From: Lantana camara
Taxonomy: Eukaryota > Streptophyta > Magnoliopsida > Lamiales > Verbenaceae
NCBI GenBank assembly: GCA_037501455.1
Contig: CM074856.1
Coordinates: forward strand, 19,427,001-19,491,000
Direction of reading: 5' to 3'
Length of the DNA: 64,000 bases
In this document: piece after piece, positions 41,161 to 53,500 of the stretch
Position numbering within the stretch: position 1 is the first letter of the stretch
How the letters are laid out: each line of letters starts with the position of its first letter
Made by a program: the position numbers and the translations under genes
Notes under the pieces: model-generated
What the model saw: only the letters and a program-made list of their open reading frames with translations
Told to the model about the DNA's origin: nothing
Database searches by the model: none

Positions 41161-41517
41161 CAATTCGAAGGCCTAATAATTATGCAAGGGGGGATGCCGA
41201 AATGGAGAAGTATATCTTGAATAACAACAAAGAAAAATTATTTCATGGTCTAAGAAATGGAGAAGGGTATATTGAAGAATGCACCAAAAAGTGTTGAAAA
41301 GATCTGCTTGACAACAGACTTATGGAAGTCCAAAAGCTAAAAGCTTGAATACATGGTGATCACTGAGCATTGGGTTGAATTAAATTAGAAGTCAAACAAA
41401 ACGAGTTCTCAACTTTATTCGACTTTCACCTCCTCATAACGACATATTAATTGCAAATACAGTCTTAAAGTGTACAAGTGATTGAGAAATATAAAATAAA
41501 ATCCTTACTCCCAAAAG

Positions 41518-42895
41518 TTGGCATTGTCTACTTTTGCTTTTTCTATCAGGCTTGCATCTCGCATAGTCCGCATCAGAGTACTCAATAATTTTAAAAGATT
41601 TTGACTTAGGATATCAGAGGCCAAGTTTAGTTGTACCACTAAGATACCTGATTATCATTTATCAACTTTGGAATGAGAAATTTTTGGATCTTCTTGAAAC
41701 CTTGCACACATAGTAGTGGCAAAGAGAATATCTCGTCTACTTGTTGTTAGATGCAACAAGTTCCCAATAGATAAATTAGAACAAGAAGTAGTGGATTGAG
41801 ATTTAGAGGGTACCTGTCTGTTTGCCATGAAACCAACATATGCTTCTTCATCCTTTATTGACTTTGTATACATGTCATTCTATTCAGCCTTGAAGGATGT
41901 GAGTTTTTTGTCCCCATTTTGATCACTTTTGAGTGTGGGACATTCAGGTTTGGTATGACCTGATTCTTAACAATTATGACAAGTAATGATATTGTTAGCT
42001 GAGTTAATCAAATATTTTTTACCAGTGTAGTACCTACGAAGACTCTTTTTCATTTTGGATAGTTGAAGTAGTCTTTTGGAGAGAAATGCAACTTGTACAT
42101 CAATTCCTTCTTCATTGGCATCGCCTTATAAACAAGCAGTTCAAATTTTCCTTTAAACTTAGTGTGTTTTCTTTTTTTTTTTTTCTTTTTTCTGTGAGAT
42201 GGTTCTTCCTTACCAATAAACGTCAACTCATGTGATGTTAAAGACTCAATGAGCTGAGCTATGATCATTTTTGTAAGATCCTTAACTTCATGTATAGCAG
42301 TTACTTTTGGAGTTCAGTTTTTTGGAAGAGTTCTAAAATTTTTTCTAACTTGATCTTTTTCAGGCACAGTTTTTCCAAATGTAAATAGCTTGTTAACAAT
42401 TTCCATGAATTTGGTGTACATTTCACAAATACTTTTCTCTTCTTTCATATGAAAAAACTCATATTGATGAGTAAGAAGAGCAATTCTTTCTTGACGAACT
42501 TGGGATGTACCCTCATGGGTAATCTGTAACTTTTCCAATATATCCTTGGCAATATCACTAATGCTAACTCGATTGCACTCATTTTTACACAGTGGGAAAG
42601 ATAGGATGTTTTTGGCTTTTGCATTCATTGAGATTAATTTTTTTTATCTTCAGTGGTATACTCATGTTTTTCTTTGGGAATATTTGTACCACCTTTAGAT
42701 TTCAAAGGAATTTTTACTCCTTATGTGACGATCTCCCATAGATCATAATCTATGGAGATAAAGTACTCCCCAATACGATTTTTCCATGTGGCATAGTCAG
42801 AGCCATCAAGCAGCAAAGGACGATTGTGAGACACCTCCTCAGAGTATGTCTCATATTGAGATTTCATAGGACTGTTCCGCTTTTGGTTGTTACAC
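41518..42895 (-). pseudogene. copia gag with fused RT/RNase H tail
   Basis: The N-terminal gag region (LDGSDYATWKNRIGEYFIS, DYDLWEIV) is followed by an early stop. The UBN2-type gag core (42628-42314) has LCKNECNRVSISDIAKDI, LQITHEGTSQV and ALLTHQYEFFHMKEEKSI. A CCHC knuckle is recognisable near 41935-41975 (CHNC...SGHTKPEC) with a stop inside it. At 41873-41655 the frame runs from gag-like sequence into LLHLTTSRRDILFATTMCARF, the end of the copia reverse transcriptase. Below 41655 IRYLSGTTKLGL and YSDADYARCKPDRKSKS represent the RNase H region. The direct gag-to-RT junction shows an internal deletion of several kilobases compared with a full copia pol. Confidence 0.8.
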
Positions 42896-43560
42896 TAAAA
42901 AACAAAGAGCACAAGGATTTGGTACCACTTGTAAATCAAGATAGGGGTGAATTGATTTTTATGCTCAACTTTTCGCACTATGTTTGATATGATTCGGTAG
43001 CTCAAACAATGAGCTAATGAACTCATTAAGATTTATCTGAGTGGCAGTTTGATAACGTTGTTCCCTTTCGGCGAACCAGCTTTGATTTAACAAATTTATG
43101 CTTTAATCAACTCAGCTCCAAGTCTTGATAAATAATCAAATATTCAAGCACAACTCTTAAACAAGATATATCAAAGATACAAGAGGAGGGACAAGGAATT
43201 TATAGTCATTTGACCCCAATGGTTGTGAAAACATGAATCAAAAGCATTAATCCACTACCTAAATTATTCACACTTAGGAATTTGAAAGGATCACTTCAAT
43301 ATATAGAGAGATTACAAGATACAACACAATGGAGCTTGTTTGGTACAGCAATTACCACGAATGGTACAAAAAAAATCAATCTCCAGGATCCCAAACTTCT
43401 TCGCAAACGCTACCCATCAGAGAACACACAACACTCTATATGGTGTACACACAAAATAGCAGCAAAAAACAAGTTTGAAAAGAATCATTTTTTATGTTGT
43501 TCCTTGAGTCCTATATATAAAGGTCCCAGTATGACCGTTTCCATTAAAGATTCAAAATGA
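41518..43560 (-). mobile_element. decayed copia retrotransposon with internal deletion
   Basis: The minus strand from about 42935 downward holds a primer-binding-like tggtaccaaatcc, gag, then directly the end of reverse transcriptase and part of RNase H. Protease, integrase and most of RT are missing. Sequence above 42935 to at least 43560 is probably its 5' LTR: the minus strand has a ctttatatatagg TATA-like word near 43508-43521. The 3' LTR is not seen. The element abuts the hAT remnant at about 41518. Confidence 0.7.
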
Positions 43561-43945
43561 GTTATGTTCCCGAGAAACAGTAGGAGAAGGTACAACTTTT
43601 GTTTAGCTGGATCAAGAGACGTGACTTATTTTAAAGTTACACTTTTCAGCCTAGCTTAGAAACCTGCAAAGAGAGACTAAGAGAATATAATTTTAAATGA
43701 TAATAATATAAACAGTAAGTTTGATATTTTTGTCAATCATAAAAACACTGTTCATCGTTCCATTGAATTCCAGGAGGGTTAACATAATATAATATAGACT
43801 ATTGCGACTTATACTTTTTTTTCTTCAGAAGTGTTATTTAATTTAACACTTCTTGGTTATGTCAAAACTATGTCATTGTGTTATGAATGATTTAGTTGTG
43901 CTTATTATGTATATTTGTTTGTAGGAATTGTGGAAAAAAAAAAGA
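43561..43945. other. intergenic or LTR-derived DNA
   Basis: AT-rich, with no frame of interest. It may include the outer part of the copia 5' LTR; the outer boundary could not be set. Confidence 0.3.
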
Positions 43946-43949
43946 AAAC

Positions 43950-44164
43950 AAATTAAAAAATAAGGAGAAATCGGGTTGGGTCAGGTAGTAGGTTGGGTCG
44001 GGTTGACGGGTGATCCAAAAAAAATTAGGTCAACCCGAACCTAATACAATTAGGTTAGGATTCACCTTTTCGAGTTCAATTCGGGTTAGAGTTGGGTTCG
44101 GATTGAGTTTTTTTTTTTTGTTATACCCCTACTCCAACCCGACCCACCCGAATTGAGACCCCTA
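43950..44164 (-). mobile_element. hAT-type terminus with GGGTC/GGGTTGG repeats
   Basis: On the minus strand it starts taggggtctcaattcgggt at 44164 and again taggggtataac near 44137. gggtcgg and acccga words fill both sides of an AT-rich middle. It resembles the fragment at 10435. No 8-bp duplication was found, so the ends are tentative. Confidence 0.45.
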
Positions 44165-44921
44165 TTTAGGTATTCAATTGATGCTAATTATTCAGTTTAT
44201 AGACTAAATCCTAGCACATGCAATATTTTTTTTGAGTTCTCTTTTGTAGATACCTCCATTCAATATTATCACTTTTTAGTTTTTTTAAATTTTCTTTTGT
44301 AGATATCTCCGTTCAATATAATCACTTTTTACTTTTGTTATTAATGTGTATCATTTTTTGTTTCAGGTTTTCCTTGAAGAAAAGGAAAAAAACTACAAAG
44401 GCTTGTTCGATGAGTTCCTCAATCAATTAGGATAATGACTTTTTACTTTTGTTATTGATGTATATGATATTTTATTTCAAGTTTTCCTTGAAAAGGGGGA
44501 GAAAAGCTACAAAGGCTTGCTCGAAGAGTTCTTAAACCAATTAGTTTGTATTTTTGGCTTTAATACAGTAAGATTCTTTTGGGGAATGCCCCTATTTTTG
44601 GCTTTAATGTCTGATTTTTGGCAACGTTTGTATTTTACGCTTACTTTATGTGGTAGAGAATAATTTGTTAGGGTTCTTTTTGTTCGGCTTGTGTACATTT
44701 ATGGTCCCCATTGCTTGTGGGCTCTCTCATGTCCCCTTTTTTATGACTTTATAAATGTTGGTAGCTCATTTTTTGTTTTGTTCTCTGACTTCACGTTATG
44801 TCCACAAGTGCGGATTTATTGTGCTTCTGTGGTTATATTGCTATGGTCGAAATAGAAATAAATGCGTTTCTCAATATTCTTTTTTTTTTTTTTTTTTTTT
44901 TCAGATGTGAACAGTACGTAT
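44165..44921 (+). other. 5' region of the MULE, with an exon-like duplication
   Basis: T-rich sequence. A segment encoding VFLE, then YKGL and EFLNQL occurs twice, near 44368-44433 and 44482-44550, each preceded by tttca(g/a). A long T run at 44881-44901 ends in tcag just before the MULE start region and looks like an intron 3' end. Confidence 0.45.
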
Positions 44922-47606
44922 ATGAGTGTATCCCTTCATTATGGTGGTACGACAATACACGTTTGTTAGGAATAGTGCCCTAGAAATCTTGTATGCTTTG
45001 GGACTTTTCTTGTATCACAAACAATCTTTGAATTATATACGAATGATTGTAATCATAGGCGCACAATTCTTATGTGCCATTACATGTTTTGTATGTTTCC
45101 ATTACGTGCGCATGTTTAGAACTCCCCTAATCAGATGAGGCCGTTAAGAATTTGGTAATTATGAGAACGACACATGAAATGCGTTCTTAACTCCATAGGT
45201 GAGGATTAGAAACTTCTCCAAGTCGATGAGCCCGATAGATAGTGGGAGTGTCGATCTTGACTCCGTTGAGACTTGCTTGTTTAGTTATGTCCTTAAGAAG
45301 GATCACCCAGTTTCATGGGGTGATAAGTGGATACGATGATGCGTTCATAATACATAAGGGTGATAGTTACAAGAACTTCATCACTGAGAGTGCCTTGCGT
45401 GAGAAGATTCCTAAATGGGAAACGACGTTACTAGAACTTCCAGATTAGAAAATATCTCACATGCCAATGACGTGAGGAATTAATCCTTAGACTTGAGATT
45501 CCACATTATCTCATATGAGCAAACTCTGTAATCTTTGATATAGGCTCAAAAGGGTTCGCCATACAGACACTTGAATTACGACCTATGTTGGGATTACACA
45601 AGTGGTATATGAGAATTGTTGGAATCAATAAAGGACCTACACTAGGCAAGATGATCTCTTATTACACCAGTCATTCATGTTCCATCCTAAAATCCTTGCG
45701 CAAGGTGGTTAGATCAAGACATCAAGAAAATGGGGTTTTTTTGGATTGAGATCAAATGGAATATGAAGGGAACTTTGTTTTAAGATTGAGATTAGTAGGG
45801 CTCTCTATATTCCCATGTCCTAGATCTTAATCGAGAGATAGGGTGGTAGGAGGATCGTATCCCACATGATGTCATTGACTGAAAGGTTCTTTCAAATATA
45901 CATTCACATTTCGGGTAGGGGTCACATACTTGTTCCTAGACTATGGTCGTGTGATCTGTGAGATAATTAATTGATAAAGTGTATTAATTAATTATGCTCA
46001 CTGCTAACTAAAATTGAACATAGAGGGTCACATACAAATGCCAAGAACAAAGGGTATAGTGGGAAGATCAAATAATTGATCGAAACGAGACCATAGTGTA
46101 AAATACACGTGTGGGGTTCGAGAGCATGTTTGGACGTGTGAATCCAATTGAGGAATTTGATCATGTGTTAATTAATTGGAGAATTAATTATTAAACCCAA
46201 ATATAATTAATTAGTGAATTAATTATAAAACCACAATATAATTAATTGGAGAATTAATTATATAGCCCAAAAGGAAATTAATTAGAAATTAATTTTATCC
46301 CATTAGAATTAATTAGTGAATTAATTCTAAAGACCTTCATAGAATTAATTAGAGAATTAATTCAAGATATTTAATTATTTAATTGTTCTAATTTGATTAG
46401 AATAAATAAATAAGTTAAATATAAAATACCTTCTATTTAATATTATTCTAATTTGATTAGAATAAGATCTTATTAAGACAAGATATTTAATTATTATTGA
46501 AATAATTAAATATTCCTAATTTATTTAGGAACTCTTTCTAGAAGAATGATATCTTATTTAGATAATATGTTATTGCTTGGAGAGAAAGAAAAATAGAAAA
46601 AAAAGTCAAACTAGGAAACATGTTCTTAAAACAGACTTAGGGTTTAGGAAATCACATATATATATAAAGAGCTGATGGAATTTTTTTTTCAATCGCATAA
46701 TCTGATTGAAAAATATACAAGTTTCTTGGGAATATGAAGTCAGTTTGTGAAGATGACGACCCGGAGACACGTTTTTCGAGGCAAAGGGCTGGCAGTTCAA
46801 TCTTCGTCACATAGGGGTTTTGAAGGGAGATTTAATCATGCTCTTAATTCTATGTCGTTTCTTGTTTCTTTAATGCACATATTATAGTACTGACATACTC
46901 ACTGATATGATTTGAATCTAGGACTGGTGTGTAGGGGTGTTCACGGTTCGATTTTTCGGCCGAACCGAAGTTTCGGTTCGGTTAACCGAACATTCGATTT
47001 TCGAAAAACCTAAATCGAAACCGAAACCGAAACCGAAACCGAACCGAATCGTGTTCGGTTTTAACCGAACAGTTTCGGTTTGGTTTCGGTTTTCGGCCGA
47101 AAAACCGAACCCAGATATTATTTCAAAAAAAAAATAAAATTGAATATAACATTGTAGAAGCAACCAAATTAAACGTTACAGAAGCAACAGACAGTCATCA
47201 CTCATCTCCAACATTATAGAACCATTAGTCATGAAAATTGAAAACATTACAGAACCATTAGGCATGAAAAACATTACAGAACCATTAGGCAATAAATAAC
47301 ATTACAGAAACATTACAAAGCTACCAAATTAAATAACAATTATGCAACTTCTTCAAATTCTCTTCAAGCTTCAAATCTTCGAGACTTTGACATCTTTCCT
47401 CCTTAGCAATAACTACAAATTATAATTATTAAATAATAATAATAAATCAAATGATCAAATACTAGCTAATAAACATAACACTACTAATTAATGCTCCCTT
47501 TAGGCGCTAAGAACCACCGAGTTTCCGATTCCACTTCCAGTTGACATTGCATCTACATTAAAATCAGTGAAAACTAAGTAATTGTAGAATTATGATTATA
47601 TTACTA

Positions 47607-49769
47607 TCAAATACGATTATTAAACTTCAAAAGTAAAATACCTTCTTCAATACTTTCTAAAACTTCGTATTCTTCTTCAACCGGTAGTTTTGGAGATCCA
47701 TTTCGAAGCCAATCTTGAGTGCATACAAGGGCTTGAGCCATTCTTGGTGTCAAAGATGCCCGGAAGTCATCAATGATACGACCGGATGTGCTAAAAGTCG
47801 ACTCCGAAGCTACGGTGGATATTGGCATAGCCAACAAATCACGAGCCAACTTTGATAAAATCGAGAATCGAATAGAGTTAACTTTCCAACATCCTCGAAT
47901 GTCAAAGCTGGGCAAATTCTTTTCTTTCTTCTCACTTAAATAAATGTCAAGCTCCGAAGAATTATCTAAATCTCCATCCTCCCAGATACATTGTTCACGA
48001 TATTCCCGTACCTTTTCATCCATAACCTCCAACATTTATTGGCTAATAGTGTCATCGGTTGGTAGAACACTACTCATGCTAGACATTGCCTCTTGAGAAG
48101 ATGGTCTAGGAGGACCATATAGTTTTCTGTAATCTTCAAAAGACTCCTCCAAGGCCTTAGTCACCCGTCTCCCAATCTCCGTTGCTAACTCATCATTATA
48201 CATCCTCTTAATGGTGAAAGTGACGTACTTCATCTTGCGACGAGGATCAAAAACAACAACATGGTACAAATTCATATTCATCTTCACCGGATCACCCCAA
48301 TATTTATCAAAATTTTCTTTCATTTTTACAGCAACTCTTGCCAAACCATCATCCGGACTCAATATCCATTTCTTAATTAAGGCATCAATATTACTAATTT
48401 GATCAAGGAACACATTCGATGTCACAAACTTTGTAGCAGAGATTTGTACAGTGGAAGCATAAAAATGCTGTAAGATTTTCACAAACCTCTCAATCACAAC
48501 CCAATCTGCAATAGTAGGGAGTCCAATCCTAGCATAAGGTCCGTTGGGACCAAAATCATCTCGAAAATTCTTCTCACAAACTTCATATCTATCAAATGCA
48601 CTACGAAGAGTGAAAGCTGTTTCAAGCATGAAATAACAGGAGTTCCATCTAGTAGGGCAGTCAAGATTCACCACTTTCTTACTCTCAATCTTTTCCTCCT
48701 CCACATATTCTTTAAATTTTACCAATCTAGACGGGGAACAACGTATGTATCTCACTATAGTACGTATACGCTCAACACTTTCACCCATTTGTGTCAAGCC
48801 ATCTCTCACAACAAGATTGATAATGTGAGTAATGCATCTCATATGAAGATATTTACCTTCACAAATTGATTTCTTCCATGCAACAAGTTTTTTTTTTCAT
48901 ATAAGCAACTGTGGTGTCTTTAGAAGAAGCATTATCAACCGTAATAGTAAACACCTTATCAATTTCCCACTCCATAAGACATTTTTCCATCAATATACCA
49001 AGATCTTCACCTTTGTGAGTGATAGGAACAAAATTAAGTGTATTTTTATGCAATACCTAAGAATCATCAATGAAGTGAGCAGTCAAACACATATAGTTAT
49101 ACTTTTAGTTCGAAGTCCATGTATCAGTGGTAAGAGACACACGCATGTCTGATTTCTTGAAGTATTCTTTAAGTGCATCTTTTTCCGTAAACTAGAGTTT
49201 AAGGCAATCTCTAGCAACGGTGATTCTAGATGGAACAACAAACTGAGGACATGCAGTAGCAACAAATTTTCTAAACCCTTCTCCCTCCACAAACCTAAAG
49301 GGCAATTCATCAATTACCACCATCTTCACTAAAGCCTCCATAGTAGCTTCTTGATCAAATTTAGCTGGTACACTATAATGAGATGACATATCACGCAAAT
49401 CTACATGACGTGTAAAACTATCAATGGTGTAAGAATGATCGATCTTATTGTTAGGATTTTTCTTACATTGTTTCATGTGGTTGATCAAACTAGATGTTCC
49501 ATTCACGACTGGATCGGCAGCATATGTTTTTTCATAATAATTGCACCTAGTCCTTCGTTTCTTGTTCACATAAATGATAGTGAAGTGATTCCATACCTCA
49601 GAACGTGTTTTCGACTTTTCAGAATTCTTTTTCTTTTCCTTTGAACCTTCACAATAATCAGCATTCTTTCTCTTTTTTTTCTGGAATCGCCACCATGATC
49701 AGATCCCGAAGAATCGCATAGCTCATTGTTCTCAACCTCCATATCCTCATTCTCGTGTATAGTTTCCAT
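47607..49769 (-). pseudogene. hAT transposase of the 3.8-kb element, several breaks
   Basis: The N-terminal acidic leader (METIHENEDMEVEN, then a Lys/Arg stretch) is at 49769-49566. A BED zinc finger at 49569-49450 reads RCNYYEKTYAADPVVNGTSS, with Tyr at the place of the second Cys, and ends LINHMKQC. The catalytic core pieces are at 49053-48859 (VFTITVDNASSKD) and 48842-48036 (RCITHIINLVVRDGL, LDCPTRWNSCYFMLETA, YHVVVFDPRRKMKYV). An in-frame stop at 48036-48038 separates these from the C-terminal dimerisation domain at 48035-47607 (FDIRGCWKVNSIRFSILSKL, STVASESTFSTSGRIIDDFR). Further stops lie near 49060-49190. The mutated BED finger and the stops make it inactive. Confidence 0.88.
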
Positions 49770-50524
49770 CTAAAACATACAGATTTATACAGAAGTTGGA
49801 TTATATAGAAGTACAGAACTCATAAGCTCAAGATTAAAATTTGGAATAAAATTCACAAGCTCAAGAATCAAGATTTCAGTTGGAATAAAACTCATAAACT
49901 CAATCCCTTCAAGATTTAGAAGCTGGAAATCGAATCGAAAAGAAAAAAAATGGAAAAAATCTCACCTTGGCTGACGGGGTCACGGGTTGACTGTTGAATA
50001 TATAAAGTTGGAAATAATTGATAAATTATTTTGATAAACTCAAAACGCAGCCGAGAACAACCTTAATTGACAATTTGGAGTAAACTTGTGCAGCTGAAAC
50101 AAGAAATCAATAATTATCAAAAGAGGAGTGGAAGTCTTCGTTAATCCCCTCAAGATTATTAATTCCTGATGATATTGGAATGTATATCTATCCATCTTAG
50201 CTATGACGTACTTACCGAACTTTATCCTTAAAAAATAGTCAGTGCATCGGAGAAGAAGGACGTCTTCGTTGTCGCCTCGTCACTGGCGTCGCGTGCCTTT
50301 GAAACTGGAGTCTGGACTCTGGAGATGCGGAGCTCAGCGGATGCGATTTGGGAATTGGGAAAAGGAAAACTAGGGTTGAGGCTTGGTAAAATAGGGGATT
50401 TGGAATGTGGACTCTGGAGAGTACAGAATAGAATGAAATATTTGAAATGTAATCTTAATTCCCAAAAACGTAAAAACATTTTCTAATTTTTGATTACATA
50501 TAAAATTATAAAAAATATATATAT
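49770..50524 (-). other. 5' non-coding part of the hAT element
   Basis: Upstream of the transposase frame and inside the element. It is AT-rich; the frame at 50228-50479 shows no known domain. It probably holds the promoter and a 5' intron (the minus strand has a donor-like ggtgagat near 49960). Confidence 0.4.
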
Positions 50525-53500
50525 ATTATTGGTTCGGTTTTCGGTTTGGTTAACCAAACCATAAACCGAAAAATCTCGATTTTCGGTTCGGTTCGGTTTA
50601 ACTATGAAACCGAATCGAAAAACCAAAAATCTAAAAGGGGCAAACCGAAAACCGAACCGAACACTCCTCAATCGGGTCGGTTCAGTTCGGTTCGGTTCGG
50701 TTTTCGATCGGTTCGGTTCGGTTTTTCTATTTTCGATTTTCTTGAACACCCCTACTGGTGTGGATACTTTTTAGAGGATTTCTGCTTTGGAATCTCGAAG
50801 AAAGAATCGTTCAAGAAATGGGGATTTCATGCCGCATGAAGAATGTTTAAGGGCGGCTCAATACGTTTCAAGAAAGCTTGAATTCTTGTAAGTTTCTTGA
50901 ATCCTAAAATTTTTGAAACGAACATTGCAAGATCATCCCTTTTGGAAAAAAAATTTAAACTTCCGCTGCTTTTACTCTGTGTTTTCCAACAACGTTCTTG
51001 CTCCAAAATATGTTGGAGGCCATGTGTTAATTGCAGATACGTGGATAAGCAAAAAATAATACTAAAAGAGGTTGACTTAATGTGTTCTTTCATTGTTGGA
51101 TTGAGTGAAGAACTTAGATTTTACATTGACGCCTATGAAGGTGGTGGGTTTAAATTATTAAATACGGACGGAGATTTGGTTTGACAGGCTATGCTATTTG
51201 CTGGTGGTTGTATAACTATACCTTTGTACATCGATGCTATATATGTAAACCCAAGTCAAGTGGAGGATAACTTTGACGAGCACTTAGAAGATGTAGTATG
51301 TGTAATTGAAATTTTGTTTGGTGAAATTTTGCCTTCAGAAGATGATGACCATACATTTGAAGGTGACTTTGAGATGTCGGATGACGACTATGATTTCACA
51401 CAGTTTGTGGACTCAATAGTGTAAGAAAATTTGCAGCAACTTCTCAATGAGGCTGATGTTGATACCTCAAACTATGGCAGTCTCTTTGTGGATGTTGAGG
51501 ATGCATTCAACACTGAGTATGTCCCAATTGTTGATAGTCAAGTCAATTTAGATGATGGTGTAACTAAAACAGCAAATGGTGATGAGATGGAAAAGGACAT
51601 TGATGACTCGGATTTCTTGATTAAAAACGAAAATGAGCCAAAAGATGATGATAGGATTTATATGAAAATTATTGATTCGGACTTGACTGATGAACTTACT
51701 GATGAAGAGAATTTGGAAGATTTTGCAAATGAAGTTGTTGGTAGTGATATCGAGCTCAATGAGAACGCAATGTCGGATGAAGAGGCGAACATAACATAAT
51801 TTATAACTTTTGATCTGAAGGATATATATAATCCAATTTTCAACATTGGCCTGGCCTTCATATGCAGGAGTGATTTCATGATGGTAGTCAAGTCTCATGC
51901 GATCATGACTAGGCGTAAGCTTCATTTTTCTAGAAATGATTCAAATAGAGTCTACGCAAGATGCAAAGTGGAGGACTGCAATTGGAGAATAAATTTGATT
52001 AGGAGGATCCGTGAAACTGGTTACTTCATCCTTGAGTACCTTCCAAAACAATCTTGTCCTCCTCCTCGTGAAGTTAAAAACCTCACAAGTACATGGCTGA
52101 GCCAGAGGTATTTGTACAAGTTCAAACTTGATTCTAAGAGAAGTGTTGAGGGTTTTCTTCAGGAGGTAATAGCTGAACTGAGGGTCAATATCTCAAAAGA
52201 CCAAGTATATAGAGCTAATAGACTAGCTTTGGAAGCACTACAAGGTAAACCTGATGAACAGTACACAGAGTTATGGGATTACGCTGATGAGTTGAGAAAA
52301 ACAAATCCGGGTTCCACTATCATACTAGGGACTGATAGCAACACTGGGGAGAACAAATTCTGTTGTTTTTATATTTGTTTTAAGGCTTTGAAAGATGGCT
52401 TCAAGGCAGGATGCATACTAATAATTGGAGTGAATGGATGCTACTTGAAGGGCCCCCACCGTGGCATCTTGTTGACTACAGTAGGAGTTGATGCTAACAA
52501 AAGCATATACCTCGTTGCTTTTGCTGTTGTTGGTCAAGAAAAGACAAAAACTTGAACTTAGTTTCTCACTGTTTTGAAGGGGGATTTAGATATTGTACGT
52601 GATGAGGGGTTCACTATTATGTTAGATAAGCAAAAAGGCCTAGTCAATGTAATCGCGGAGGTATTTTCGGGTTCTTTGAATAGATTTTATGTCAGACATC
52701 TATTGAACAACTTCACAAATGCTGGATTTAGAGGTGCTGCATTCAAAAATGGACTTTGGTTGGCTGTGAAGGCCACTACAAGTGGGCAGTTTAGGGCAAC
52801 AATGCAAGAAATGAACAATTTGGACGAGAAGGCGGCAGAATGGTTTCTTGACAAGTCTCCTAAGCAATGGTCGTAGGCTCACTTCTCTACAGATTCCAAA
52901 TGTGACATTCTATTGAACAAGTGTTGTGAGTCATTCAACAGTAGCATATTGCTGGCTAGTGATAAACCCATCATTTCCATGCTCGAGTGGATTCATGAGC
53001 ATTTAATGAAAAAATTACAGGAAGGTAGAGACACAACCAAGAATTGGAAAGGAAAATATGCCCTAAAATCACATAAATCCTCAATGAACATATGCAAAAA
53101 GTGGCTGACTGCATTCCCATCAAGGCTAATGATACACACTATCAAATCTCCACGTGTGGTGGTGGAATGTATGTTGTGGATTTGGGAAATCAATCTTGTA
53201 CATGTAGGAAATGACAGCTTTGTAGCATCCCTTGTAAGCATGCTCTTAGTGCTATCTTGAATCAAAAGGGAAAGCCTGAGGATTATGTGGCTGATTGCTA
53301 CACAATTGAGACATACATCAGGTCTTATGCTCTTGTTTTACTCCCAATAAGCGGTTAAGAACTGTGGAGTCAGTCAGTATTCATTCCACCACTTTCACCA
53401 AATTTTGGTAGAGGAGTTGGCAGACCAAGAGCGGTAAGAAGAAGAGAACTAGAGGAATTGTAAAATCATGCAAGGAGAAGAGGTAGAGGAAGGCAACCTG

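Larger units (their letters stand above)
37684..41520 (+). pseudogene. hAT transposase (BED-type) remnant, split by a solo LTR
   Basis: Positions 37684-37796 encode VWSGMKEIVDKKGIEKYKCKFCDKAF, the first half of a BED zinc finger (CxxC). Its second half (RHLKVC, giving the H and C) is at about 39991-40008, after the 2.19-kb solo LTR. The reading continues near 40120-40240 with MLMMHNIPF and VELERFNMLLLGVKF, like the hAT segment following the BED domain. At 41290-41520 one frame has CLTTDLWKSKS and KLEYMVITEHWVELN, and another KRVLNFIRLSPPHND, all landmarks of plant hAT (ZBED/RICESLEEPER-like) transposases. Several stops and frame changes occur. About 0.9 kb between 40259 and 41160 is foreign. 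The C-terminal dimerisation part is not seen. The type of zinc finger is clear; the joining of all pieces into one gene is inferred. Confidence 0.6.
46932..50754 (-). mobile_element. complete-length hAT element, 3.8 kb
   Basis: Terminal inverted repeat taggggtgttca at both ends and the 8-bp duplication ctggtgtg at 46924-46931 and 50755-50762. Subterminal regions (46940-47110 and 50525-50735) are filled with ggttcg/cgaacc words. The transposase remnant is on the minus strand. It sits inside the solo LTR. Confidence 0.93.
44964..50991. mobile_element. solo LTR (copia-like) inside the MULE, itself split by a hAT
   Basis: Starts tgttaggaatagtgccct and ends ctgtgttttccaaca. The 5-bp duplication acgtt lies at 44959-44963 and 50992-50996. 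Without the hAT element and its 8-bp duplication the LTR is about 2,197 bp, close to the 2,191 bp of the related solo LTR at 37798. It lies within the coding part of the MULE transposase. Confidence 0.85.

Noticed and set aside
46937..47163. Lys-Pro repeat (KPKPKPKP) open frame
   Set aside because: It is the translation of the subterminal ggttcg/cgaaac words of the hAT element, not a protein.
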